Source: Flavobacterium sp. 245 (GTDB lineage: Bacteria > Bacteroidota > Bacteroidia > Flavobacteriales > Flavobacteriaceae). Taken from it: a stretch of 64,000 nucleotides of DNA. Below the pieces are notes generated by a model that did not search any database, was not told the DNA's origin, and worked only from the letters and a program-made list of their open reading frames with translations. The position numbers and the translations under genes were made by a program. Below, one piece after another: positions 1 to 8,662 of this stretch. The stretch lies in NCBI RefSeq assembly GCF_004362055.1, contig NZ_SNXB01000004.1, positions 62,001 through 126,000 on the forward strand, in the 5' to 3' direction. Position 1 is the first letter of the stretch; every line of letters starts with the position of its first letter.

Positions 1-189
1 TGGGATCAACCAGCCGATGTTTCTGACTTAGAAGGATTTGCCCCACATGTTATAGAAAAACTGTTGGAATATGCAAGAGGAGGATTTCATATTTGGCCCA
101 AAGCTTCAAAAAGCGAATCCAAAGAAGAAATTAGAGAAGAAGTAAAAGAATCTAAAAAATTAAAAGAGTTTTATATCCAAAAAATTTGA
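1..189 (+). CDS. 3' end of an unidentified gene (partial)
   Basis: The frame is open from the first base of the window to a TGA at 187-189 and gives the last 62 residues of a protein whose start lies outside. It begins WDQPADVSDLEGFAPHV and ends in a Lys/Glu-rich tail of about 25 residues. I do not recognise the family. The codon use matches the neighbouring genes. It is on the same strand as the lipoprotein that follows 68 bases later, but nothing shows that they form one transcript. Confidence 0.6.
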   Translation, partial: WDQPADVSDLEGFAPHVIEKLLEYARGGFHIWPKASKSESKEEIREEVKESKKLKEFYIQKI

Positions 190-257
190 GTTTAATTACT
201 ATCTACAAAGGTAGTTTGCCATTTAATTCAAAACGCTATCTAAACAAACATTTCAAA

Positions 258-629
258 ATGAAAAAAATAGTATTCTTATTTCCAATACTGGCTTTAGTAT
301 CTTGTTACAACGCCGAACACAACTGCAAAGATTTTAAAAATGGAAAATTCAAATTTGAGTTTGAAGTAAATGGCGTAAAAAAAACAACTTTCTTTGAACG
401 AAAAGACAGCATTGAAATCGAAACTTTTGAAGGAAAAACAGATACTGCAACCATTCGCTGGGTAAGCGACTGCGAATATGTTTTGCAGAAAAAACACCCA
501 AAAAATATGGCCGAAGAAAAAGCAATCAGCATGAAAATTTTAACGACTTCGAAAGATTCATACACGTTTGAATTTGGCTTGGTTGGTTCTGAAGAGAAAC
601 AGAGAGGCAAGGTTTTCAAAATTGAGTAA
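258..629 (+). CDS. Small lipoprotein of unknown function
   Basis: This 123-residue protein has a type II signal peptide: MKK, a hydrophobic stretch, then the lipobox LVSC with the acylated Cys near residue 16. The ATG at 258 is chosen over a 24-residue TTG extension because it puts the signal peptide at the N-terminus. The mature part is rich in beta-type segments and charged residues and contains Cys residues at CKDF and SDCEYVL. From memory, small flavobacterial lipoproteins of this kind are sometimes listed as 'DNA topoisomerase IV'; nothing in the sequence supports that name. It probably sits in the inner leaflet of the outer membrane. No function can be assigned. Confidence 0.8.
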   Translation: MKKIVFLFPILALVSCYNAEHNCKDFKNGKFKFEFEVNGVKKTTFFERKDSIEIETFEGKTDTATIRWVSDCEYVLQKKHPKNMAEEKAISMKILTTSKDSYTFEFGLVGSEEKQRGKVFKIE

Positions 630-635
630 ACAGTT

Positions 636-660
636 AAAGTCCCAATTGGGGCTTTTTTTT
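636..660 (+). terminator. Intrinsic terminator of the lipoprotein gene
   Basis: A seven-pair stem (AAGTCCC with GGGGCTT, one G-U pair) around an AATT loop is followed by a run of T, starting 7 bases after the stop codon. Confidence 0.85.
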
Positions 661-748
661 TGACTTGCCACCAAGATTCAAAATCACTGAGTTTTTTTAT
701 CATATTGCAAAAACCTTTGCCGCTTTGTCCCTACGCTCATCTTTGCAT

Positions 749-772
749 AAAATAAACTTTAGTGTTTATTTT
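749..772 (+). promoter_or_regulatory. Inverted repeat upstream of the cNMP/CBS/DUF294 gene
   Basis: AAAATAAAC and GTTTATTTT form perfect nine-base arms around TTTAGT, centred about 58 bases before the ATG at 818. There is no T-tract typical of a terminator, so an operator or a small leader hairpin is possible. This is inference only. Confidence 0.35.
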
Positions 773-817
773 ACGTTTATGTTTTTAAATAGTATTTTAG
801 GACTTTAATCTAAACAA

Positions 818-2740
818 ATGAAAAATACCATTTCGCAAAGAGTTGCCGATTTTTTAAAAGATTTTCCTCCCTTTAACTTTTTACACAAAATAGATTTAGA
901 AAAATTATCTGAGCAGATTTCTATTGTTTACAAAGAAAAGGATGCTGTGATTTTTGCTGAAAATGATAAAACTCATGATTCTTTTTATGTAGTTCATAAA
1001 GGGGCTGTCGCACTTAAAAAAAGCACGAAAAATACGGTTTTAGATATGTGTGATGAAGGTGACATTTTTGGACTTCGTCCGCTTTTAGCACAAGAAAACT
1101 ACATTATGGAAGCTGTAGCGCATGAAGAAACTATTTTATACGCCATTCCGATTGCGGTTTTTAAACCTTATGCATTAGAAAACAGAAATGTTGGCAATTT
1201 CCTGATTGAAAGTTATGCTTCAAACACACGAAATCCGTATTCAGACATTCATAAAGATAAATTGTATGGAGACGATGATTTATTAAACGAAAATCGTCAT
1301 TCAAATAACGATTCATTTGATTTAACACCAATAAAGTATTCGAAAAAAATTGTTGCCTGCAGTCCGTCAACAACGGCTCGCGAGGTTGCAAAAATCATGA
1401 ATAAGAAAAAAGTCGGAGCCATATTAATTGTAGATGAAATGCTTCCGATTGGTATTTTGACCGATAAAGATCTTCGAAACAAAATCGTAACTGGCGATTA
1501 TTCGATTATGACTACTGCCGAAACTATAATGACGAAACCAGTCATTACCTATCCCAAAAAAATGACGGTTACTGAAGCGCAAATGGCAATGATGAAAAGT
1601 AATATCAGCCATTTATGCCTAACAAAAGATGGAACGGTCAATACAAAAGCTGTTGGAATTTTATCGAAACATGATGTTATGGTGGCGCTGGGAAATAATC
1701 CCGCAGTTTTAATTAAAGCACTAAAAAGAGCTAAGAAAACAAAGGAAATAAAACCAATAAGTAACCGAATCATGCAATTGCTTCAGGGATATTTAGATCA
1801 AAATATTCCTATGACATTGATTTCAAAAATTATAACTGAATTAAACGAAGCTTGCACTACACGTGTTATCGAGATTTGTCTGGAAAAAATGAGTAGTCCA
1901 CCTCCTGTAAAATTTGCATGGCTGGCGCTTGGAAGCCAAGGAAGGGGTGAACAAATGCTTCATACCGATCAGGATAATGCGATTGTTTATGAAAATGTTT
2001 CAGAAGTTTTTAGAGATGAAACAAAAATTTACTTTTTGAAATTTGCCTCTCTAGTTAACAAAGGACTTTTTGATATTGGTTATGATTATTGTCCTGCCGA
2101 TATGATGGCTTCAAGTCCAAAATGGTGCATGAGTCTTGACGAATGGAAAAACCAGGTACATCATTGGATCACCAATCCGGGAAAAAATGAAGTTTTGCTT
2201 TCTTTCATTTTCTTCGATTATAGTATGACTTATGGAGATGCCGAAATTGTAAATCAGTTATCAGATTCTATTTTTGAAAACGTAAAGGCAAATCCTATTT
2301 TTTATATGCATTTGGTAAGCGGTGCATTGCAAAGCCCTTCTCCAACAGGATTCTTCAGACAATTTCTAGTCGAACAAGACGGTGCCAACAAAGACAATTT
2401 TGATATTAAAAGACGAGCTTTAATGCCTTTGACCGACGCGGCTCGGGTTTTGATTTTATCACATTCCGTTAAATCTATCAGCAATACAGCCGAGCGTTTT
2501 GAAAAATTAGCCGAACTGGAACCTAACAATCGCGAATTGTATTTGTCTTGTTCGTATTCTTTTAAAGCTTTATTAAAATTTAGAACTAAACAAGGTCTTT
2601 TACATCATGATTCAGGTCAGTTTATTGCTTTGGAATCTTTATCAAAAATGGAAAAAATCAAACTGAAACGTACTTTTAAAACTATCAAAGAACTTCAGGA
2701 ACTTATTTCGGTGCGTTTTAATATCTCAAATCTGGTCTAA
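818..2740 (+). CDS. Cyclic-nucleotide-binding / tandem CBS / DUF294 nucleotidyltransferase-like regulator
   Basis: This 640-residue cytoplasmic protein has four parts. A cyclic-nucleotide-binding fold spans about residues 20-130 (GDIFGLRPLL). Two CBS domains follow at about 170-300 (VGAILIVDEMLPIGILTDKDLR, split here by position rather than quoted further). A DUF294 nucleotidyltransferase-like domain begins near 360, with GSQGRGEQ and TDQDN resembling the active site of GlnD-type transferases. A helical DUF294 C-terminal domain ends the protein. Such proteins are thought to sense nucleotides and act on a partner; the substrate is unknown. The stop codon is two bases before the ATG of the exonuclease gene, so the two are co-transcribed. 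In other bacteria this pair often lies near acetate uptake genes, but none is present here. Confidence 0.85.
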   Translation: MKNTISQRVADFLKDFPPFNFLHKIDLEKLSEQISIVYKEKDAVIFAENDKTHDSFYVVHKGAVALKKSTKNTVLDMCDEGDIFGLRPLLAQENYIMEAVAHEETILYAIPIAVFKPYALENRNVGNFLIESYASNTRNPYSDIHKDKLYGDDDLLNENRHSNNDSFDLTPIKYSKKIVACSPSTTAREVAKIMNKKKVGAILIVDEMLPIGILTDKDLRNKIVTGDYSIMTTAETIMTKPVITYPKKMTVTEAQMAMMKSNISHLCLTKDGTVNTKAVGILSKHDVMVALGNNPAVLIKALKRAKKTKEIKPISNRIMQLLQGYLDQNIPMTLISKIITELNEACTTRVIEICLEKMSSPPPVKFAWLALGSQGRGEQMLHTDQDNAIVYENVSEVFRDETKIYFLKFASLVNKGLFDIGYDYCPADMMASSPKWCMSLDEWKNQVHHWITNPGKNEVLLSFIFFDYSMTYGDAEIVNQLSDSIFENVKANPIFYMHLVSGALQSPSPTGFFRQFLVEQDGANKDNFDIKRRALMPLTDAARVLILSHSVKSISNTAERFEKLAELEPNNRELYLSCSYSFKALLKFRTKQGLLHHDSGQFIALESLSKMEKIKLKRTFKTIKELQELISVRFNISNLV

Positions 2741-2742
2741 TA

Positions 2743-3369
2743 ATGAGTTTATTCAATTTTTGGAAAAAAGAAGTAAATCTATTCGATGAAAACATTACCA
2801 TCGAACAAACCCGATTTGTAGTTCTGGATACTGAAACTACTGGTTTTGATTATGAAAATGACCGGATTTTATGCATTGGCGCTTTGGTTCTTCAAAACGG
2901 AATTATTTATGTCCAAGATAGTTTTGAACTTTACATCGAGCAAGATCATTATGATAAATCAACCGCTCAAATTCATGGCATTTTAAAAGCATTTGTAATT
3001 CAACGTCCAACCGAATTAGAGGCTTTACAGCAATTTTTATCTTTTCTTGGTGATGCAATTATCATTGCACATCACACCATTTTTGACGTTACAATTATAA
3101 ATAAAGCTCTTGAAAGAAACGGTTTGCCAGAACTAACTAATAAAAGGCTTGACACCGCGATATTATACAAAAAAACCTTAATCAAATCACATTTATTTGA
3201 ACGAAAAGATCATTACACATTAGACGATCTTGCAGATAAATTTGATATTTCTAAAAAAGATCGTCACACTGCTTTGGGCGATGCGTATATTACGGCAATC
3301 GCTTTCTTGAAAATTGTAAAAAAACTGAAAGAGAAAAAAGCGATTAATTTGAATTCTCTTTTTAAATAG
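2743..3369 (+). CDS. 3'-5' exonuclease, DEDDh (DnaQ/PolC epsilon-like) family
   Basis: This 208-residue protein carries all three exonuclease motifs of the DnaQ superfamily: Exo I VVLDTETTGFD near residue 30, Exo II AHHTIFDV near 108, and Exo III RHTALGDA near 178 with the His that defines the DEDDh subtype. It should remove nucleotides from 3' ends using two metal ions. There is no polymerase or UvrC-like extension, so it is a stand-alone nuclease. It sits two bases after the CBS/DUF294 gene and is probably translationally coupled to it. Its cellular substrate is unknown; a regulatory link with its neighbour is inference from synteny. Confidence 0.85.
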   Translation: MSLFNFWKKEVNLFDENITIEQTRFVVLDTETTGFDYENDRILCIGALVLQNGIIYVQDSFELYIEQDHYDKSTAQIHGILKAFVIQRPTELEALQQFLSFLGDAIIIAHHTIFDVTIINKALERNGLPELTNKRLDTAILYKKTLIKSHLFERKDHYTLDDLADKFDISKKDRHTALGDAYITAIAFLKIVKKLKEKKAINLNSLFK

Positions 3370-3405
3370 AAAACCTGACTCTTTAAGGCCAAGTTTTCCT
3401 CCATT

Positions 3406-4079
3406 TTAATTATCTATAAATAGTCGATACGGAAATACATTTGAAGATCTATTTTTTAAATTTTTCATGAAGCTATCGCATAAATAATCCCATTCTGCTT
3501 TAGACAAATGCTGTATTTCTTCTGAATTTGATTTAATAAAAATATCGACAGTACGACTAAAACCAGCTTTTACAGATATTTCTTTTCGCGTTCCTTTTTC
3601 AATCTTAATATCGGCAATTGAGTTTTTAAAATGATTAAATCCAAATGCTTTAATATCTGCAAAAGTTACAATTCGGCCTCGAGTTAATAATGCATTTCTG
3701 TATGCAAGGATTCGGTCTTTATTATTTTGCCTATTTAAGCCACCAACCGTATTTGTCATTAAAGTAACGGTTTTGCCAATGAAAAACAAATCATCTTTAG
3801 ATTCTAAAGTTGTTCCTGCTTTAATATCATTTCCTTCTTCAGCACAAGTTGACCAATAACTTATCGTAAACGATTTTCCAGTCGAATTATCAGCTGTGGG
3901 TTTAATCATTAAATAAGGATCATTATTTTTAGAAAAACTGCTTTCTTTAGCCTGTTGTTCAACAGAGGCTAACAGCTGATTTATTTCGACAAGAGAGCTG
4001 TTCATAAAATCCTTTCCTAAACCTGCAAAGGAGGAACTTTCGTCCTTAAGTAGATCTAATACATTTTCTAATAATTCGT
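3406..4079 (-). pseudogene. C-terminal fragment of a T6SS baseplate TssF-like gene
   Basis: The minus frame stays open from the stop at 3406 through the first ATG (4005) up to about 4080, where similarity to the expected protein ends. The translated part includes SFTISYWSTCAEEGND, TVGG and AYRNALLTRGRIVTFAD, which match what I recall of the C-terminal third of TssF baseplate proteins of Bacteroidota (T6SS subtype iii). Full TssF proteins are around 600 residues, so about two thirds is missing. The first ATG is not a plausible natural start, because coding-like sequence (KDESSSFAGLGKDF) continues upstream of it. Beyond about 4080 the DNA belongs to clpV in the opposite orientation. The TssF call is family recognition, not a search result. 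Confidence 0.6.
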
Positions 4080-4739
4080 GGAGCGCCTCCAGGATATGTT
4101 GGATATGAAGAAGGCGGATTGTTAGTTAACAAGATTCGTCAGAAGCCTTATTCCATAGTTCTATTTGATGAAATTGAAAAAGCGCATCCTTCTGTTTTTG
4201 ATGTTTTTCTTCAGATTATGGATGAAGGAAAACTTCATGATCGTTTAGGAAAAGAAGGCGATTTTTCAAACGCTATAATACTTTTTACTTCAAACATTGG
4301 CGCAGATCATATCGTTACTACTTTCAATAACGGCGAAATTCCAAGCTCAAATTCGTTAATGGAAATTATGGGAAACTATTTTCGACCTGAATTTTTAGGG
4401 CGTTTGACTGAAATTGTACCTTTTGCGCCTATCAGTAAAGAAAATGCATTGAAAATCTTCGAAATTCATCTTAAGAAAGAATTTATGGATTTATTGAAAA
4501 ACATAAATATTACAGTCGAAATCCCTATGGAAGCTAAAGTTTATCTAGCCGAAAACGGATATAATGCAAAGTATGGAGCAAGGCCTATTAAAAGTATTAT
4601 TAGAACGCATTTAAGAAGACCTTTAGCAAAAAAGATAATTTCTGGAGAAGTTAAAGATGGAGATATTATTTCTGTTAGCATTGAAAACAACGAAGTAAAA
4701 TGGATTAAAGAAGGAGTTATTTATTCTCATGAAAAATAA
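4080..4739 (+). pseudogene. C-terminal fragment of a ClpV/TssH (ClpB-like) AAA+ ATPase
   Basis: In frame from base 4080 the sequence reads GAPPGYVGYEEGG and continues into QKPYSIVLFDEIEKAHP (Walker B of the second AAA+ domain), a sensor region FTSNIGAD, the arginine-finger segment FRPEFLGRL and the ClpB-type C-terminal domain (YNAKYGARPIKS). The N-domain, first AAA+ domain and second Walker A are absent. The residues before GAPP do not resemble the expected SRLI, so the break is at about 4080. The only starts are internal, such as the TTG at 4119. Without a Walker A it cannot hydrolyse ATP. Given the TssF-like neighbour, it is most likely a remnant of the T6SS sheath-recycling ATPase rather than of the housekeeping ClpB. 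Confidence 0.8.
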
Positions 4740-4750
4740 ATCCCATAACT

Positions 4751-4785
4751 AAAAAACGCTAAGAAATTAATCTTAGCGTTTTTTC
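4751..4785. terminator. Bidirectional terminator between the clpV remnant and parC
   Basis: A 14-pair perfect stem (AAAAAACGCTAAGA with TCTTAGCGTTTTTT) around a six-base loop has A and T tracts on both sides, so it can end transcripts from either direction. It lies between two convergent reading frames. Confidence 0.9.
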
Positions 4786-4792
4786 AATTTTA

Positions 4793-7513
4793 TTATTCTA
4801 AAACCAAACCTATTTGTCCGTCGTCATCTAATTCGGTTTCGACTGAATCATCATCTTCTGATAATTCTGGTTTCTCCGGAACTTCTTCGACTGGCTCTTC
4901 ATAAGGAAGCGGATCTAACAAATTAACTTGTTTTAATTTATCTGTAGTTAATTGATTTCCTAAAGCTTTAAAACCTTTTACGGCTATAAAATCTTCCACA
5001 TCGATATGCAAATCTTCTTTCTGAACTCCTTTTACTTTTGCAAAAACCAATTGCGCAACCGGACGATAATCTGTCGACACAATTTCTAATTGTGAATTTG
5101 GATGATCTGTGATAAAACTTTCTTCTTTACCTTCATTTTCAACAAGAAAACGTTTTAAGAAATAACGTTCTTTTTCTCCGTCATAATAAATCGCAGAAAT
5201 TGGTTTTTTAGGTTTCCATTTCTCCAAAACAATCATATCTTCATCAAAATGAGTCGATAGTTCCGGAATTATAACTTTTACTTTTCCAGCTTGACTGATA
5301 ACCAAAATTTTATCACTTGGCTTAAATTCTCCTAATAATTCTCCTCTGGCGTCAACATTTAAACGTTTTACAGTATCGTCAAACCAAACTTTTCTTGGCA
5401 GTAAAGTCGAAATTCCTTTTTCTTTTAATTCGATTTTTTTGATCGGATATTTAGTAACCAGATTTCCTTTTGATGCACGACCTTTAATAGCTAATTTAGC
5501 AAAATCAATATCAAATTTCAGTTTCTTTATTGTTCCAATCTGACGCAATAAAATGGTCACAACCTCAGCTTCTCCATTCGGATTATGTGAAAAATAAACT
5601 ACTTGAGAACCATTTGTTCCGTTTGTTAAATCGTAAGCTTTATCACGTGTGACTCCACTAACATTAAAACGTTTGATATACGAAGGACCAGATTTACCAT
5701 CACGATACATCATGTTGTAAATCGTGCGTTTATCGCTCTTATCAAAAACAGCAACATGTATAATATCTTTCCCAATAAACGTTTTGGCATCAACTTTTGT
5801 AATCATCATTGTACCATCGCGCAAAAATACAATTACATCATCAATATCAGAACAATCGGCTACGTATTCGTCTTTCTTTAAACTTGTTCCTACGAAACCT
5901 TCTTCGCGGTTTACGTATAGTTTTGTGTTACGCAAAACTACTTTTGTTGCCTCAACGTTATCAAAAACACGAAGTTCTGTCTGACGTTCACGTCCTTTTC
6001 CGTATTTCTCTTTTAATTTGGTAAAATAAGCAATTGCAAAATCGGTTAAATGTTCCAGATTATGCTCAACTTCTTTCATTTCATCTTCTAACTTAGCTAT
6101 AAAATCATCAGCTTTATCAGAATCAAAACGTGTAATACGAATCATTGGAATCTGAGTCAGTCGTTGTAAATCATCGTCATTAATTTCTCTGACAAATGAT
6201 TTTTTGAAAGGCTCAAATCGGTCGTATAAATATTTATAAAGTGACTCTCTATCAGAATACAATTTGAAATCAATATACATTTCTTCACGAATGAAGATTT
6301 TCTCTAAAGTAGAAAAATGCCACTTATTTTTTAATTCTTCTAACTGAATTTCTAATTCCTGACGAAGCAAATCAACTGTTCTGTGTGTTGAAATTTTCAA
6401 CATTTCAGAAACTCCAATAAACAACGGTTTATTGTCTTCAATAACACATCCTAAAGGCGCAACAGAAGTTTCACAAGCCGTAAAAGCAAACAAAGCATCA
6501 ATTGTTTTATCTGGAGAAACACCTGGAAAGAGATGAATTAAAATTTCAACATCGGCTGCAGTATTGTCTTCAATTTTCTTGATTTTAATTTTACCTTTAT
6601 CATTGGCTTTCAAAATACTGTCAATTAAAGTCGATGTATTGGTCGAAAACGGAATCTGCGTAATCACCAATGTATTTTTGTCTAATTGCGAAATTTTAGC
6701 ACGCACACGCACACGACCTCCGCGAAGCCCATCATTATAATTCGACACATCGGCAATACCTTGTGTCATGAAATCAGGGTATAACGTAAAAGGTTTTCCT
6801 TTTAAAATCTTGATCGAAGCGTCGATTAACTCATTAAAGTTATGAGGGAGCACTTTAGTTGAAAGTCCAACCGCAATACCTTCTGCTCCTTGTGCTAAAA
6901 GCAATGGGAATTTTACCGGAAGATTGTTTGGTTCTGCACGACGACCATCATACGAAACGCCCCAATCTGTAATTTTTGGAGAATATAAAACCTCTAGAGC
7001 AAATTTTGATAAACGTGCTTCAATATAACGCGAAGCTGCTGCTCCGTCGCCCGTTAAAATATTACCCCAGTTTCCCTGACAGTCAATCAATAAATCCTTT
7101 TGACCAATTTGCACCATGGCGTCACCAATACTAGCATCTCCGTGTGGGTGATACTGCATGGTATGTCCTACTACATTGGCAACTTTGTTATAACGACCGT
7201 CATCCAGCTCTTTTAGAGAGTGCATAATACGACGCTGAACCGGTTTAAATCCGTCTTCGATAGCAGGAACTGCACGTTCCAGAATTACATACGAAGCATA
7301 ATCCAAAAACCAGTCTTTGTACATTCCCGTTACTTTGGTAATAACGTCCTCTCCTTCTTCTTCCTGATTTTCGTAAAAATGCTGTCCCTCGAAATTCTTT
7401 GCATCTACATTTATAATCTCATCTGAATCATCTTGATTTTCATCAAATTGATTTTCATCTTGATTATTATCGTCGTCGTTTGGAATTATGTTGTCGTCTT
7501 CTTCGTCTTTCAT
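4793..7513 (-). CDS. parC: DNA topoisomerase IV subunit A
   Basis: This 906-residue type IIA topoisomerase breakage-reunion subunit starts with an acidic N-terminal extension (about 55 residues, mostly D/E/N/Q). The winged-helix and tower domains follow, with the quinolone-region motif YHPHGDASIGDAM at 121-133 and the catalytic Tyr163 in ASRYIEARLS. The C-terminal half is a beta-pinwheel-type domain ending in an acidic tail. With ParE it decatenates and relaxes chromosomes. It ends a minus-strand operon with parE and a DUF1016 gene, starting 23 bases after the DUF1016 stop. The length and lack of a GyrA box fit ParC rather than GyrA. Confidence 0.9.
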   Translation of the reverse strand: MKDEEDDNIIPNDDDNNQDENQFDENQDDSDEIINVDAKNFEGQHFYENQEEEGEDVITKVTGMYKDWFLDYASYVILERAVPAIEDGFKPVQRRIMHSLKELDDGRYNKVANVVGHTMQYHPHGDASIGDAMVQIGQKDLLIDCQGNWGNILTGDGAAASRYIEARLSKFALEVLYSPKITDWGVSYDGRRAEPNNLPVKFPLLLAQGAEGIAVGLSTKVLPHNFNELIDASIKILKGKPFTLYPDFMTQGIADVSNYNDGLRGGRVRVRAKISQLDKNTLVITQIPFSTNTSTLIDSILKANDKGKIKIKKIEDNTAADVEILIHLFPGVSPDKTIDALFAFTACETSVAPLGCVIEDNKPLFIGVSEMLKISTHRTVDLLRQELEIQLEELKNKWHFSTLEKIFIREEMYIDFKLYSDRESLYKYLYDRFEPFKKSFVREINDDDLQRLTQIPMIRITRFDSDKADDFIAKLEDEMKEVEHNLEHLTDFAIAYFTKLKEKYGKGRERQTELRVFDNVEATKVVLRNTKLYVNREEGFVGTSLKKDEYVADCSDIDDVIVFLRDGTMMITKVDAKTFIGKDIIHVAVFDKSDKRTIYNMMYRDGKSGPSYIKRFNVSGVTRDKAYDLTNGTNGSQVVYFSHNPNGEAEVVTILLRQIGTIKKLKFDIDFAKLAIKGRASKGNLVTKYPIKKIELKEKGISTLLPRKVWFDDTVKRLNVDARGELLGEFKPSDKILVISQAGKVKVIIPELSTHFDEDMIVLEKWKPKKPISAIYYDGEKERYFLKRFLVENEGKEESFITDHPNSQLEIVSTDYRPVAQLVFAKVKGVQKEDLHIDVEDFIAVKGFKALGNQLTTDKLKQVNLLDPLPYEEPVEEVPEKPELSEDDDSVETELDDDGQIGLVLE

Positions 7514-7536
7514 TATTTATATTCGAAATTATAAAT

Positions 7537-8640
7537 TTATTTGTTTTCAAGAAGTTCTTTTAAAACTTCAACGCTTGGTAAAACGGTCTTATATTTACTG
7601 GCAAAAATCTGTTCGTTATTTTCTGGCAAAGTATATTTTACTACAGATTCACTTTTATTTTGACAAAGTACAATTCCGATTGTTTTATTTTCATCTTCCA
7701 ATCTCATTTCTCTGTCATAGTAGTTCACATACATTTGCATCTGACCTAAATCTTGATGTTTTAATTCACCTATTTTCAAATCGATAAGAACAAAACATCT
7801 TAGTATTCTATTATAAAAAACTAAATCGATCCTAAAATGTTTATCATCAAATGTAATTCTTTCCTGTCTTGCAACAAAAGTAAAACCATGACCTAATTCT
7901 AATAAAAAATGTTCTAATTTATTAATGATTTCTTGTTCTAATTGCGATTCTGAATACTGATGTAATTCAGGTAAACCCAAAAATTCTAAGATATAAGGAT
8001 CTTTAATAATATCTTTCGGTTTTTCAATAATTTGGCCTTTTTCCGAAAGTTTTAAAACCCCTTCTTTGTCTCTGCTTAATGCTAATCTTGTATAAAGTGC
8101 CGTGTCGTATTGACGTTTTAGTTCTCTAACGCTCCAATTGTTTTTTTCAGATTCTATTTTATAAAAACGTCTTTCTTTTTCATCATCAATTCTCATCAAA
8201 AAAACATAATGTGTAAAAGTTAATTTAAAAAAAGAAGACAATGTTTGATAGTCTGCTTTATTAAATTCAGCAGACGCTGTCTGCGTTTTTTGAGATTTGA
8301 ATTCCTCAGTCAGTGACTGGGTTTTTTGAATTTGTAAAATCCTAATCAGTGACTCGGATTTTGAATAAACTAAATAAAACTTCCTAATGTTCTCTAAACT
8401 GACCACCGAAAAACCTTTTCCAAATTCTCTCGTCAATTGCTTTGAAAGCTCTTTTAATAATTGTTTTCCGTATTCAGCTCTATTCTTTCCATTTTGTTCT
8501 TCTTCAACAATTATTCTTCCTATTTCAAAATAGGTAACTGTCATTGTTGAATTTACCGCACGTAAAACCTTTTGTCGGGCATTTTGCAATAACTCCGCAA
8601 CTTGCTGGAAAATAACTTTATTTTGAAGACCGTCTGACAC
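7537..8640 (-). CDS. DUF1016 (YhcG-type) PD-(D/E)XK nuclease-domain protein
   Basis: This 367-residue protein has the DUF1016 layout. An N-terminal helical domain spans about residues 10-120 (YFEIGRIIVEEEQNGKNRAEYG), and after a link the nuclease-like domain WSVRELKRQ...KDPYILEFLGL leads into the PD-(D/E)XK core: RIDLVFYN, then VLIDLKIGEL with the D-x-K pair, then GQMQMYVNYYD. A patchy segment at about 100-130 carries a repeated QKTQS/T word and is the least family-like part. It lies between parE and parC with gaps of 22 and 23 bases, so it is transcribed with them. DUF1016 proteins are common near restriction and mobile genes. A nuclease role is inferred from the fold; the target is unknown. 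Confidence 0.85.
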   Translation of the reverse strand: MSDGLQNKVIFQQVAELLQNARQKVLRAVNSTMTVTYFEIGRIIVEEEQNGKNRAEYGKQLLKELSKQLTREFGKGFSVVSLENIRKFYLVYSKSESLIRILQIQKTQSLTEEFKSQKTQTASAEFNKADYQTLSSFFKLTFTHYVFLMRIDDEKERRFYKIESEKNNWSVRELKRQYDTALYTRLALSRDKEGVLKLSEKGQIIEKPKDIIKDPYILEFLGLPELHQYSESQLEQEIINKLEHFLLELGHGFTFVARQERITFDDKHFRIDLVFYNRILRCFVLIDLKIGELKHQDLGQMQMYVNYYDREMRLEDENKTIGIVLCQNKSESVVKYTLPENNEQIFASKYKTVLPSVEVLKELLENK

Positions 8641-8662
8641 TTTTTGTTATTATAAAAAATTA

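Noticed and set aside
305-703. 132-residue minus-strand frame over the lipoprotein gene
   Set aside because: It lies antisense to a lipobox protein with good codon use and runs through that gene's terminator.
4003-4005. ATG at 4005 as the true start of a complete 199-residue gene
   Set aside because: The frame stays open and coding-like upstream to about 4080, where clpV sequence in the other orientation begins, so the frame is a truncated gene.
4080-4739. Housekeeping ClpB
   Set aside because: Only the C-terminal fifth is present, without a Walker A, and it adjoins a T6SS-like fragment.
7488-7787. 99-residue plus-strand frame over the parC start and DUF1016 end
   Set aside because: Antisense to two well-supported genes and of atypical composition (rich in Phe, Tyr, Ser).
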